From Cellulomonas sp. 73-92 (lineage in GTDB: Bacteria > Actinomycetota > Actinomycetes > Actinomycetales > Cellulomonadaceae): DNA of 64,000 nt. Each line of letters opens with the position of its first letter. Position 1 is the stretch's first letter. A program made the translations under genes and the position numbers. Below, in pieces: positions 28,342 to 36,523 of this stretch. Under the pieces are notes generated by a model, which was not told the DNA's origin, did not search any database, and saw only the letters and a list, made by a program, of their open reading frames with translations. Where the stretch lies: the NCBI RefSeq assembly GCF_001898175.1, contig NZ_MKTH01000008.1, positions 1 to 64,000 of the forward strand, in the 5' to 3' direction.

Positions 28342-29682
28342 GTGGCTATCACGTGGCGGGCGGTGGTGCTGACGGCGCTCGGCGCCGTCGCGGTGCTGCT
28401 CGTGCCGGTGCCCGGCACCGTGCTGGCCTGGGCCGCGGTCGTCGTCGTCCTCTGCGGGCTCGACGTCGCGCTGGCTGCCTCCCCGCGGCGCGTCGCGGTC
28501 TCGCGCGCCCTGCCGGGCTCCGTGCGCCTCACCCAGCCGGCCCGCTCCGTGCTGACGCTGGAGAACCGGGACACGCGGCGGGCGCGGGCCCTCGTGCGCG
28601 ACGCCTGGCCGGCGTCGGCGCTGGCGCCGGCGGGCGACGGAGCCGCGCCGGGGTCACCGGCGTCGCTCGCGCGCCGCACGCCGCGGCACCGCGTCGACCT
28701 GCCGCCGGGCGAGGCCCGCCGCGTGGTCACGGACCTGCTGCCGACCCGGCGGGGCGACGTGCCGGCGGGCGCGGTGACGATCCGCACCGTGGGGCCGCTG
28801 GGGCTGGCGGGCCGGCAGGCGAGCCTCCCGGTCGGGGGGCGCCTGCGGGTGCTGCCGGAGTTCGCCTCCCGCCGGCACCTGCCGAGCCGGCTGGCGAGGC
28901 TGCGGGAGCTCGACGGGCGGGCCGCGGTCCAGGTCCGGGGGGCCGGCACCGAGTTCGACTCGCTCCGCGAGTACGTCATCGGGGACGACGTGCGCTCCAT
29001 CGACTGGCGCGCCACCGCTCGCCGGGCGGACGTCGTCGTCCGCACCTGGCGCCCCGAGCGCGACCGGCGAGTGCTCGTCGTCGTCGACACCTCGCGGACG
29101 AGCGCGGTGCGGGTCGACGACGCCCCGCGGCTGGAGGCCTCGATCGAGGCGGCGCTCCTGCTGGCGACCCTCGCGACGCACGCCGGCGACCGGGTGGAGC
29201 TGCTCGCGTTCGACCGGCGGGTGCGGGCCCGGGTCGCCGGGAGCACCGGGCGGCGCGTCCTCCCGGCCTTCGCGGACGCCCTCGCGGGCATCCAGCCGGA
29301 GCTCGTCGAGGCCGACTGGGCGGGCATCGCGGCGCAGGTGCGCGAGCGGCTGACGCAGCGCGCGCTCGTCGTCCTCCTCACCGCGCTGGACCCGGCCGCG
29401 GTGGAGCAGGGCCTGCTCGACGTCGCCGGGCAGCTGACGTCGCGGCACGCCGTCGTCGTCGCCTCGGTCCTCGACCCGCAGGAGGAGACCCTCCGTGCGA
29501 CGCGGACGACGAGCGCCGACGTCTTCGACGCCGCGGCCGCGGAGCGGGCCGGCCTGGAGCGTGCGGCCGTCGCGCAGCGGCTGCGGCGGCGTGGGCTGGA
29601 CGTCGTCGAGGCGCTGCCCGACGAGCTCGCCCCCCGCCTGGCCGACGCCTACCTGGCGCTCAAGGCGGCCGGCCGCCTGTAG
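28342..29682 (+). CDS. DUF58 (vWA-like) membrane protein
   Basis: 446 residues from the GTG at 28342, 7 bases after the MoxR gene. Two membrane segments at the N-terminus (about 5-22 and 25-42), then a beta domain, then the DUF58 signature DSLREYVIGDDVRSIDWRATARRADVVVRTW (about 212-242) running into a vWA-like fold with VVVDTSRTSAV in place of the metal-site DxSxS. DUF58 proteins are the usual membrane partners of MoxR. Last gene of the operon, converging on the SpoIIM-like gene with 25 bases between. Confidence 0.92.
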   Translation: MAITWRAVVLTALGAVAVLLVPVPGTVLAWAAVVVVLCGLDVALAASPRRVAVSRALPGSVRLTQPARSVLTLENRDTRRARALVRDAWPASALAPAGDGAAPGSPASLARRTPRHRVDLPPGEARRVVTDLLPTRRGDVPAGAVTIRTVGPLGLAGRQASLPVGGRLRVLPEFASRRHLPSRLARLRELDGRAAVQVRGAGTEFDSLREYVIGDDVRSIDWRATARRADVVVRTWRPERDRRVLVVVDTSRTSAVRVDDAPRLEASIEAALLLATLATHAGDRVELLAFDRRVRARVAGSTGRRVLPAFADALAGIQPELVEADWAGIAAQVRERLTQRALVVLLTALDPAAVEQGLLDVAGQLTSRHAVVVASVLDPQEETLRATRTTSADVFDAAAAERAGLERAAVAQRLRRRGLDVVEALPDELAPRLADAYLALKAAGRL

Positions 29683-29707
29683 CCCCGCCGGGGCTGAGGA
29701 TGCGACG

Positions 29708-30697
29708 TCAGCCGGCGGTGGCGACCGTGTAGCCGGCGAGGTCGGCCTGCATGTCCCCCGTCTCGCCGGCGCGGGCCGCACGGCGGCCGAGCGTCAGCGT
29801 GTACACCCAGAAGGCCGTCACGACGAGCAGGCCGATCGTGATCTTCACGCCCCACGGCAGGTGGGAGCCCGTGACGAAGGCCTCGACGAGGCCGGAGACG
29901 GCGAGCGTCGCCACGAGCCCGAGCGCGACGGTGACGAGGGCGCGGCCCTCGTCGGCCAGGGCGCGTCCCCGGGGCCGTGGCCCCGGGTCGATCCACGCCC
30001 AGAAGAGCTTGAGCCCGGCGGCGCCCGCGACGAACACGCTGGTCAGCTCCATGAACCCGTGCGGCAGGATCAGCTGGAGGAACACCCCGAGGTGGCCGTA
30101 GGAGGCCATGAGCCCGCCGGCCGCCCCGACGCTGATGGCGTTGCTGACCAGGAATCCCGCCGGCACGACGCCCGTGATCCCGCCGCCGATGCACAGCCAC
30201 GTCAACCAGAAGTTGTTGCTCCAGACCATGGCCGCGAAGCCCGCGGACGGGTCGTAGTAGGAGGTGAACGCCTGGTCGACGTACTGCTGGCGCGCCTCCG
30301 GCGTCCCCATGGCGTCCAGGGCGGCCGGGTGGGTCGCCACCCACCAGCCCGAGACGACGCCCACGGCGACGAAGGCCACCGCCACGGCGAGGGTCCACCA
30401 GCGCAGCCGGTACAGCGCCGCCGGCAGCATGACCACCACGAAGCGCGTCACGAGCGACCAGCGCGGCGCGTGGGTGCCGGCGATCCGCGCCCGCGCCCGG
30501 CCGAGCAGCTGCGACAGCCGGGCGACGACCTCGGGGTCCGGGGCCGACGAGCGGACCACCGAGAGGTCGGTGGAGACGGCACGGTAGAGCCGGACGAGCT
30601 CGTCGGACTCCGCCCCGGACAGGCGCCGCCGGCGCGCCAGCGCGTCGAGCCGCTGCCAGGCCGGCGTGCGCGCGACGACGAGCGCGTCGAGGTCCAT
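29708..30697 (-). CDS. stage II sporulation protein M family membrane protein
   Basis: 329 residues. An N-terminal cytoplasmic helical part (1-95) precedes about six membrane segments. Family marks are the WSNNFWLTWLCIGGGI and LILPHGFMELTSVFVAGAAGLKLFWA blocks (about 160-255). SpoIIM itself works in the engulfment complex of Bacillus; the actinobacterial relatives belong to non-sporulating lineages and always sit opposite an RDD gene and near MoxR genes. CAGGCT ends 6 bases before the ATG, suggesting a leaderless message. Confidence 0.9.
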   Translation of the reverse strand: MDLDALVVARTPAWQRLDALARRRRLSGAESDELVRLYRAVSTDLSVVRSSAPDPEVVARLSQLLGRARARIAGTHAPRWSLVTRFVVVMLPAALYRLRWWTLAVAVAFVAVGVVSGWWVATHPAALDAMGTPEARQQYVDQAFTSYYDPSAGFAAMVWSNNFWLTWLCIGGGITGVVPAGFLVSNAISVGAAGGLMASYGHLGVFLQLILPHGFMELTSVFVAGAAGLKLFWAWIDPGPRPRGRALADEGRALVTVALGLVATLAVSGLVEAFVTGSHLPWGVKITIGLLVVTAFWVYTLTLGRRAARAGETGDMQADLAGYTVATAG

Positions 30698-30703
30698 GGC
30701 CCC

Positions 30704-30709
30704 AGCCTG
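30704..30709 (-). promoter_or_regulatory. -10 hexamer of the SpoIIM-like gene (leaderless)
   Basis: CAGGCT on the minus strand, 6 bases before the ATG at 30697. Confidence 0.45.
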
Positions 30710-30736
30710 CCAGGCCCGGGCGGCGTCCCGGGCCGA

Positions 30737-30742
30737 TACGCT
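30737..30742 (+). promoter_or_regulatory. -10 hexamer upstream of the RDD gene
   Basis: TACGCT, 6 bases before a GTG at 30749 that opens a 15-codon ORF, not the RDD start itself. Confidence 0.45.
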
Positions 30743-30748
30743 CGCCGG

Positions 30749-30796
30749 GTGGCCCCCACCCGCAGCGCCGGCACGTCCCGCCGGGGGTCGGCGTGA
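30749..30796 (+). CDS. possible leaderless 15-codon ORF coupled to the RDD gene
   Basis: GTG at 30749 lies exactly 6 bases after TACGCT. The ORF reads VAPTRSAGTSRRGSA and ends in TGA (30794-30796), which overlaps the RDD start GTG (30793-30795). Such placement suggests translation of the short ORF delivers ribosomes to the RDD start, which has no Shine-Dalgarno of its own. The peptide is basic with no recognised motif. Could also be a chance frame. Confidence 0.4.
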   Translation: MAPTRSAGTSRRGSA

Positions 30797-31608
30797 CCGA
30801 CCAGGGGATCCTCACCGGTGAGGGCGTGCTGCTCGAGACCCGCCCCGCGGCGTTCGCGTCGCGGATGCTCGGCGGCCTCATCGACGCCGCCGCCTACGTC
30901 GTCGGCACGCTCGTGGTGCTCATGGTCGTCGGGGTCCTCGGCGGGGGCGGCGACTACTCGGCCGCGATCTTCTCGGTCCTGACCCTCGTCGTCGTGCTCG
31001 TGGTCGCCCCCGTGACGATCGAGACCCTGACGCGCGGCCGCTCCCTCGGCAAGCTGGCGATGGGGATGCGGATCGTGCGCGACGACGGCGGCCCGATCAC
31101 CGTGCGCCACGCCTTGGTGCGCGCGCTCGTCGGCGTGGTCGAGCTGTGGGGCACGTCCGGCGTCGTCGCGATCGTCGCGTCCGCCGTCCACCCGCGGGGC
31201 AAGCGGCTCGGCGACATGCTCGCCGGGACGTACTCGGCGCGCGTGCGCGGGCGGCGGACCCCGGCGGTGACCGTCGTGATGCCGCCCTACCTGCACGGCT
31301 GGGCCGAGTCCGCGGACATCGCGCGGCTGCCGGACGGCCTGGCCCTCGCGGTGCGGCAGTTCCTCGGGCGCGCGAGCACGCTGCACCCGGCGTCCCGCGT
31401 CGAGCTCGGCACCCGGCTGACGGCCCAGGTGCAGGCCTACGTGCGGCCCCTGCCGCCCGCCGGCGTGCACCCCGAGGACTTCCTCGCGGCCGTCGTCGCC
31501 GCGCGGCGGACGCGGGAGCTGGCGGCCGAGTACCGCCGGCAGGCGCGGGCCACCGCCGACGCGGCGCTGCTGACCCGCCTGCCGCACGCGATCCCCGACC
31601 CCGACTGA
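30793..31608 (+). CDS. RDD family membrane protein
   Basis: 271 residues. RDD domain (about 15-150): the opening Arg-Pro-Ala-x-x-Ala-Ser-Arg with membrane segments near 22-45 and 55-75, TLTRGRSLGKLAMGMRIVRDDGGPITVRHALVRALVG, and a third segment, closing with HPRGKRLGDMLAGTYSARVR. The C-terminal 110 residues are cytoplasmic and helical. RDD proteins are widespread membrane proteins, some linked to ion transport; this subtype is always divergent from the SpoIIM-like gene, so the two probably act together. The start is inside an upstream short ORF's stop. Confidence 0.9.
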   Translation: MTDQGILTGEGVLLETRPAAFASRMLGGLIDAAAYVVGTLVVLMVVGVLGGGGDYSAAIFSVLTLVVVLVVAPVTIETLTRGRSLGKLAMGMRIVRDDGGPITVRHALVRALVGVVELWGTSGVVAIVASAVHPRGKRLGDMLAGTYSARVRGRRTPAVTVVMPPYLHGWAESADIARLPDGLALAVRQFLGRASTLHPASRVELGTRLTAQVQAYVRPLPPAGVHPEDFLAAVVAARRTRELAAEYRRQARATADAALLTRLPHAIPDPD

Positions 31609-31622
31609 GCTCGCCGCTCCGT

Positions 31623-31699
31623 CGAGCGCCCACGTCGTCGCCGAGACCGTGCGTTTCGAGCGTCGCTTCGGCCGGTCTCGATGAGGAGCTGGGCGCTCG
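31623..31699. repeat. nested inverted repeat between converging genes
   Basis: Outer arms CGAGCGCCCA (31623-31632) and TGGGCGCTCG (31690-31699), inner arms CGAGACCG (31642-31649) and CGGTCTCG (31673-31680), and a small AGCG/CGCT centre (31659-31667). All arms are perfect. Fills most of the space between the RDD and CDF stops, so it could terminate both; its size and layering are more like a REP/cruciform element. Confidence 0.65.
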
Positions 31700-31718
31700 G
31701 CGCTGCGGGCCTGCCGGC

Positions 31719-32651
31719 CTACGGGGTGCGACGCAGGTCCGGCTCCAGGTAGATGACCCGGGCGAGCGGCACCGCGGCGCGGACGCGGGCCTCGGCGGCG
31801 TCGATCGCCGTGGCGATCTCCTCGGCGGTCTCCCGGGCCGTCACCTCGACCTTGGCGGCGACCAGCAGCTCGTCGGGACCCAGGTGCACCGTGCGCAGGT
31901 GGATCACGGACGCGATGCCGGGCCCGACGAGGGCGGCGCCGATGGCGGCGACGTCGGCCGGCTCCGCGGCCTCGCCCACCAGCAGCGACGTCGTCTCGAC
32001 GGCGAGGATCGCCGCGATGCTCACCAGCAGCAGGCCGATCGCGGCCGAGCCGAGGGCGTCCCACCGCCCGTCGTGCGTCGCCAGGGTCATCGAGACGCCG
32101 ACCGCGGCGAACGTCAGGCCGAGAAGCGCGCCGGTGTCCTCCAGCAGCACCACGGCCAGCTCGGGCGCCTTGGTGCCCCGCACGAAACCCCACCACGTGC
32201 GCCCGCGCCGCGAGGGCGCCGACTCGTGCACGGCGGTGCGCAGCGACAGCGACTCCATGACCATCGACGCCGCCAGCACCGCCAGCGGCACCCACCACCA
32301 GCGCCCCTCGATCGGGTGCGGGTCGAGCCACTTGTGCCACGCCTCGTACAGGGCGAACAGGCCACCGAGCGTGAACAGGACGATCGACACGATGAACGCG
32401 TAGAGGAACCGCTCGCGGCCGTAGCCGAAGGGGTGGGCCTCGTCGGGCTCCCGCCGGGCGCGGCGGCCGCCGAGCAGCAGGAGCACCTGGTTGCCCGAGT
32501 CCGCCACCGAGTGCACCGCCTCGGCGAGCATGGACGACGACGACGTCAGCAGGTAGGCGACGAGCTTGACGGCCGCGATGCCCAGGTTGGCGGCCAGCGC
32601 GGCGACGATCGCGCGGACGCCGCCGCCGTGCCCGCCTGCCTCGTCGCTCAC
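31719..32651 (-). CDS. cation diffusion facilitator family transporter
   Basis: 310 residues, GTG at 32651. Six membrane segments over residues 15-205 and a cytoplasmic metal-binding tail. The CDF signature AYLLTSSSSMLAEAVHSVADSGNQ (about 32-55) carries the HxxxD of the transport site (His48, Asp52), and the second HxxxD-type site appears in the TM5 region as ELAVVLLEDTGALLG, i.e. ELxxxxED as in the less-studied branch. Exports divalent metal (zinc, manganese or iron) in exchange for protons; the metal cannot be fixed from sequence. Last gene of the DUF3499 operon. Confidence 0.92.
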   Translation of the reverse strand: MSDEAGGHGGGVRAIVAALAANLGIAAVKLVAYLLTSSSSMLAEAVHSVADSGNQVLLLLGGRRARREPDEAHPFGYGRERFLYAFIVSIVLFTLGGLFALYEAWHKWLDPHPIEGRWWWVPLAVLAASMVMESLSLRTAVHESAPSRRGRTWWGFVRGTKAPELAVVLLEDTGALLGLTFAAVGVSMTLATHDGRWDALGSAAIGLLLVSIAAILAVETTSLLVGEAAEPADVAAIGAALVGPGIASVIHLRTVHLGPDELLVAAKVEVTARETAEEIATAIDAAEARVRAAVPLARVIYLEPDLRRTP

Positions 32652-32664
32652 GCGGCGCCGCGCG

Positions 32665-32853
32665 TCACGTCGCGGGCGTGACCGGCCGGGCCTCGTCGGC
32701 CAGCAGCACCGGGATGCCGTCGCGGACGGGGTACGCCAACGGGCGCGTCGGGTCCGTCGACACCAGCTCGGGCCGGCCGTCGGGACCGACCCCGTCGACC
32801 AGCTCGGCGCCCGTCACCGGGCACCGCAGCAGGGCACGCGCCCAGGGCTCCAT
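32665..32853 (-). CDS. Trm112-family small zinc-binding protein
   Basis: 62 residues from the ATG at 32853. MEPWARALLRCPVTGAEL ... LAYPVRDGIPVLLADEARP is the Trm112/UPF0434 (YcaR) pattern: a small beta fold that in eukaryotes and archaea activates methyltransferases. Only one Cys of the CPxC pair remains (CPVT), so zinc binding may be lost. Lies 13 bases upstream of the CDF gene on the same strand. Confidence 0.88.
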   Translation of the reverse strand: MEPWARALLRCPVTGAELVDGVGPDGRPELVSTDPTRPLAYPVRDGIPVLLADEARPVTPAT

Positions 32854-32881
32854 GTGCACCCTCCTCCTCGCGCCGGCGAGT

Positions 32882-33172
32882 CTACCGGGGGGCCTGCCGG
32901 CCACCGGCCGGGTCGATCCCCGTGACGTCCTCGCTGCTCAGCGGCGTGCCGTCGCCGTCCTCGTCGAACCACGCCGTGTGCTCGCAGCGCGGGCAGGAGA
33001 CGAAGACGACGTTGCGGCCGCCGGCGACGCCCATGCGGATGCGCACCAGGTCCGTCGAGCCGCACGACAGGCACGCCTCGGTCCCCCGCGCAGGCGGCCC
33101 CGCCGGCTGCGCCACCGATCCCAGCGGCAGGGGCGCGCTGGGCACCCGCCGGCTCTCCTTGCGGCGTGTCAC
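32882..33172 (-). CDS. small zinc-ribbon protein, uncharacterised
   Basis: 96 residues, GTG at 33172 overlapping the DUF3499 stop. After a disordered basic N-terminus (1-33), CLSCGS and, 20 residues on, CPRCEHTAWFDEDGDG form a four-Cys zinc ribbon of TFIIS type. No other domain. I do not recognise the family by name; the operon position between DUF3499 and Trm112 genes suggests a shared role of small zinc proteins. Confidence 0.8.
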   Translation of the reverse strand: MTRRKESRRVPSAPLPLGSVAQPAGPPARGTEACLSCGSTDLVRIRMGVAGGRNVVFVSCPRCEHTAWFDEDGDGTPLSSEDVTGIDPAGGRQAPR

Positions 33173-33534
33173 GCGTCGCCCTCGCCGTGCACCACCCGCA
33201 GGTGGCCGCGTCGCCGCTCCCCGGCGGCGACGACGGGCTCGGCGGCCGGCGCGGGCTCGGGCGGGCGCCCGGCCTCCCGCACCGCGTCCGCCAGGGCCAG
33301 CAGGTCGTCGTGCGACGGTGCGAGCGGTTCGAACTCCGGCAGCAGGCGCACCACCTCCCACCCGCGCGGGGCGGTGAGGCGCGCGGCGTGCTCGGCGCAC
33401 AGGTCGTACGAGTGCGGCTCCGCGAGCGTCGCCAACGGCCCCAGGACGGCGGTCGAGTCGCCGTACACGTAGGTCAGCGTGGCCACGGCCGGGCGGCCGC
33501 AGGCGGAGCGTGAGCACAACCGGACGGATCGCAC
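33169..33534 (-). CDS. DUF3499 family protein
   Basis: 121 residues. The conserved block LCSRSACGRPAVATLTYVYGDSTAVLGPLATLAEPHSYDLCAEHAARLTAPRGWEVVRL (about 6-64) defines DUF3499, with three Cys and two His that could hold one zinc. The rest is Pro/Ala/Glu-rich. TACCGT ends 7 bases before the GTG at 33534, which selects this start over a GTG at 33567. Leads the operon DUF3499, zinc ribbon, Trm112, CDF. Same neighbourhood as Rv3258c in mycobacteria. Function unknown. Confidence 0.9.
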   Translation of the reverse strand: MRSVRLCSRSACGRPAVATLTYVYGDSTAVLGPLATLAEPHSYDLCAEHAARLTAPRGWEVVRLLPEFEPLAPSHDDLLALADAVREAGRPPEPAPAAEPVVAAGERRRGHLRVVHGEGDA

Positions 33535-33541
33535 GGAGGTG

Positions 33542-33547
33542 ACGGTA
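33542..33547 (-). promoter_or_regulatory. -10 hexamer of the DUF3499 operon (leaderless)
   Basis: TACCGT on the minus strand, 7 bases before the GTG at 33534. Confidence 0.5.
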
Positions 33548-33604
33548 CCGCCGCACGGTGACAACACCTGGGATCACAACGCCGAACCCCGGCCCGGCCG
33601 CGGC

Positions 33605-33610
33605 TAGAGT
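33605..33610 (+). promoter_or_regulatory. -10 hexamer of the zincin-like gene (leaderless)
   Basis: TAGAGT, 7 bases before the GTG at 33618. Confidence 0.5.
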
Positions 33611-33617
33611 CGGCGCC

Positions 33618-34112
33618 GTGAGGTCGCTGCGTCGCTCGTCGTCCGCGGGCCTGCCCGCCCGGCGGGACGCGAAGCGCGGCGGCCAGCAGCCCACCGTCCC
33701 GCTCCGGCGGCGCGACCCGCACGGGCGCGGCCTGCGGGGCCCGCTCCTGCCGACCACGGCGCCCGCCTACCGCACGCGCGCCGAGCGCTTCGACGACCTG
33801 GTGCTGGACGCGGTCGACGAGCTGGAGCGGCGCTGGGCGCGCCAGCTCGAGGGCACCGAGTTCGCCGTCGAGGACGTGCCACCGTCCGGGCCGGCGCCGT
33901 GGGAGCACGGCGGCGTGCCGCTGGGGCGCTACTTCCCCGCCAACGCCGGCCTGCCGAACCGCATCGTCGTCTACCGCCGGCCCCTCGAGGCCCGCGCCAC
34001 CGATCCGCTGGACCTGGCGGACCTCGTCCACGACGTCGTCGTCGAGCAGGTGGCGCACCTGCTGGGCCGGGCGCCGGAGGACGTGGACCCGGGGTACTCC
34101 GACGACTACTAG
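33618..34112 (+). CDS. zincin-like metallopeptidase family protein (Rv3259 type)
   Basis: 164 residues. An Arg-rich N-terminus (1-50) precedes the compact zincin-like domain (55-160): RFDDLVLDAVDELERRWARQL ... LPNRIVVYRRPLEARA ... HDVVVEQVAHLLGRAPEDVDPGY. The HExxH helix of true peptidases is altered to VEQVAH here, as in the actinobacterial branch next to whiB2, so activity is doubtful. Divergent from the DUF3499 operon, the same arrangement as Rv3259/Rv3258c. TAGAGT placed for a leaderless start supports the GTG at 33618. Confidence 0.88.
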   Translation: MRSLRRSSSAGLPARRDAKRGGQQPTVPLRRRDPHGRGLRGPLLPTTAPAYRTRAERFDDLVLDAVDELERRWARQLEGTEFAVEDVPPSGPAPWEHGGVPLGRYFPANAGLPNRIVVYRRPLEARATDPLDLADLVHDVVVEQVAHLLGRAPEDVDPGYSDDY

Positions 34113-34124
34113 CCTGTCAGGACG

Positions 34125-34973
34125 ATGAGCACCGCTACCGTCCGCGTCGTCTGCGTCGTGTACCACCCCGGCCCCGAGCTCGACGACTTCGCGCGCTCCC
34201 TGCGGGCCGCCGGCGCGGGCCTCGAGCTCGTCATCGTCGACAACGGCACCGACCAGTCGCGGTCCCGCGCGGTCGCCGACGAGCACGGCGCGCGGCTCGT
34301 CGTGCCGGGCGCCAACGTCGGGTACGGCGCCGGTGCCAACGCCGGCGCCGCGGACGCCCGGACCCCGTGGCTGCTCGTGTGCAACGCCGACCTCGTCTGG
34401 CAGCCGGGCTCGATCGACGCGCTCGTCGCCGCGGCCGGCGCGACGCCGCGGGTCGGTTCCGCCGGCCCCGCGCTGCTCAACCCCGACGGCACCGTCTACC
34501 CGTCCGCGCGCGAGCTGCCGTCGCTGACGCAAGGCGTGGGCCACGCGCTGCTGGTGCGGGTGTGGCCCGGCAACCCGTGGACCAAGGCCTACCAGGTGCG
34601 CCAGGAGACCGCGGGCGGCGCGCGCGCCGCCGGCTGGTTGTCCGGCGCCTGCCTGCTGCTGCGACGCGAGGCGTTCGAGCAGGTCGGCGGCTTCGACGAG
34701 AGCTACTTCATGTTCTTCGAGGATCTCGACCTCGGCGAGCGCCTCGGGCGTGCCGGGTGGACGAACCTCTACGTGCCGGCGGCCCGGGTGACGCACATCG
34801 GGGGCACGTCGTGGCGCTCACGGCCGGTGCCGATGATCCGCGCGCACCACGCCAGCGCCTACCGGTACCTCGCGCGCCGGTACTCCCGCTGGTACCACGC
34901 GCCGGTGCGGTGGGCGCTGCGGGCGGGGCTGGCCACGCGCCGCACCTGGGAGATCGTCGTCGCGTCCCGCTAG
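34125..34973 (+). CDS. GT2 glycosyltransferase, WbbL rhamnosyltransferase-like
   Basis: 282 residues. GT-A fold: VRVVCVVYHPGPELDDF, LVIVDNGTD (about 37-45), GANVGYGAGANAGA, the nucleotide/metal site LLVCNADLVW, acceptor-site GWLSGACLLLRREAFEQVGGFDESYFMFFEDLDLGERL (about 166-205), no membrane segment. The pattern is that of WbbL-type transferases that add rhamnose from dTDP-rhamnose to a lipid-linked GlcNAc, which fits the rfbA gene further on. TAGCCT lies 9 bases before the ATG. Its TAG stop shares three bases with the stop of the opposing gene. Confidence 0.88.
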   Translation: MSTATVRVVCVVYHPGPELDDFARSLRAAGAGLELVIVDNGTDQSRSRAVADEHGARLVVPGANVGYGAGANAGAADARTPWLLVCNADLVWQPGSIDALVAAAGATPRVGSAGPALLNPDGTVYPSARELPSLTQGVGHALLVRVWPGNPWTKAYQVRQETAGGARAAGWLSGACLLLRREAFEQVGGFDESYFMFFEDLDLGERLGRAGWTNLYVPAARVTHIGGTSWRSRPVPMIRAHHASAYRYLARRYSRWYHAPVRWALRAGLATRRTWEIVVASR

Positions 34974-36523
34974 CGCCCGACGCCGAGCGTCGCGTCCTGG
35001 CGCACGACGACGGTCACCGGGTCGGTGACGACCGGCGCCGGCAGCAGCACCGAGGCGAGCACGCCGTCGTCCTGCGTGCGCTCGGCGACGAGCGCCCACG
35101 AGGCGCCGAGGTGGGCGTCCCCCGCCAGCAGCTCGATGCCGGTCACCTGCGCGGGGTCGGTCCCCAGGTCCGAGAGCTTCCAGGAACCCGTGCTGGCGGC
35201 GTCGATCTGCACGTCCTTGGTGGCCAGCACCCGGCCCGCCAGGCCCAGCACCCGAAGCGTGCCGGTGAGCGTGCCCGTGGCGGTCGCCTGGTCCCCCGCC
35301 GCGACGGCGCCGATGACGAGCGTGGTGTCCGTGCCGGTCGCCGGCACCGCGAGCCCGCCCCCGACGGGCGCGGCCGCGGCCCAGGCGCGGTCGACGCGCG
35401 GCGTGGGGTCGAGGTCGCCGGGCTTGCCGGTGCGGGAGAGCTCCATCGCCGCCACCACCGGCGACGGCGCGTCGACGACCACCGTGTAGGCGTCGGCCGG
35501 CACGCCGCCGAGCGGTACGTCCGTCACCTGTCCCCCGACGAGCGGAACCGAGCTCGAGCCGGGCACGTCGACGGGGCCGTTCGAACCGAGGAGCGTCACG
35601 GTCGCGGTCGTGGTGCCGCCGCCGGGCGCCAGGAGCCGCAGCACGGGCGCGTCCGGGGAGTTGCCCGTCGACGCCTCGAGGTCCACGCCCGGGATCACCT
35701 GGCGGGTCGCGGGCGCGGCACCCGCGACCACGAGGTCGAGGCCCGCCGGCGTGTACCCGCGCAGCGCGGAGTCCTGCAGCCAGGCCGCGACCTGGCCGCC
35801 GGCGGTGGACAGGTGCACGGCGAGGGCGCGCTGGTCGGGCGCGGCACCCCCGAGGCTGACGACCTTCTGCGCGTGCGGCGCGACGAGCTGCATGGCCGTC
35901 GGCAGGGTGACGGCGCCGTTCGGGCCGAACACCTGGACCGAGACCTCGGCGGTGGTGCTGCCCGGGTTGACGATGACGAGGTCGGCGGTGCTGCCCACGG
36001 CCGTCGACCCGCCGACGAGCCACGCGTCCGCGGCAGGCGCCTCGCACGTCGCGGCGGCGAGGCCGCGCAGGTCGCCGGCCGTCACCACGGAGCCGCTGAC
36101 GGCGGCCAGGCGTGCGCTGCCCGCGCCCGTCTGGGCGCGCGCGACGAGCGGGCCGGCGGGGTCCGTGACGCCGGCCACACCGTTGCCGGACGTGGGCGTC
36201 GCGTACGTCCGCGCGCCGTCGAGGCTGCGCAGCGTGCCCGCCAGCGTGCTGCCGTCCGGCGGGACCGCCAGCAGGGCGACGTTCGTCAGGGGGGTCACCG
36301 GCGCCGAGCTGAACGAGCCGCTGCCGGTGGCCGCCTGCTGGATCAGGGGCCCGGGGCACACGGCGGTGGCGGGCGCCGGGGGGACGTCGACCGAGCCGGA
36401 CGCGACGGGGGGCACCGGGACGGGCGCCAGCCGGGTCCCGGCGAGGACCACGGCGCCGGTGGCCGCGACGACGACGATCGCACCCGCGGTCCGCAGCACC
36501 CGCCCCAGCCAGACCCCGCTCAC
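34970..36523 (-). CDS. DUF5719 family protein, secreted or anchored
   Basis: 517 residues, GTG at 36523 overlapping the GT2 gene stop (GTGA). One N-terminal membrane segment (about 12-31) and a long extracellular part made of repeated beta-sandwich-like units (LVIVNPGSTTAEVSVQVFGPNGAV; VLRLLAPGGGTTTATVTLLGSNGPV). This is the DUF5719 protein that actinobacteria encode directly after a giant GT2/multi-TM protein near whiB2; the pairing implies a common envelope glycan role. No enzymatic motif is seen. Confidence 0.88.
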   Translation of the reverse strand: MSGVWLGRVLRTAGAIVVVAATGAVVLAGTRLAPVPVPPVASGSVDVPPAPATAVCPGPLIQQAATGSGSFSSAPVTPLTNVALLAVPPDGSTLAGTLRSLDGARTYATPTSGNGVAGVTDPAGPLVARAQTGAGSARLAAVSGSVVTAGDLRGLAAATCEAPAADAWLVGGSTAVGSTADLVIVNPGSTTAEVSVQVFGPNGAVTLPTAMQLVAPHAQKVVSLGGAAPDQRALAVHLSTAGGQVAAWLQDSALRGYTPAGLDLVVAGAAPATRQVIPGVDLEASTGNSPDAPVLRLLAPGGGTTTATVTLLGSNGPVDVPGSSSVPLVGGQVTDVPLGGVPADAYTVVVDAPSPVVAAMELSRTGKPGDLDPTPRVDRAWAAAAPVGGGLAVPATGTDTTLVIGAVAAGDQATATGTLTGTLRVLGLAGRVLATKDVQIDAASTGSWKLSDLGTDPAQVTGIELLAGDAHLGASWALVAERTQDDGVLASVLLPAPVVTDPVTVVVRQDATLGVGR

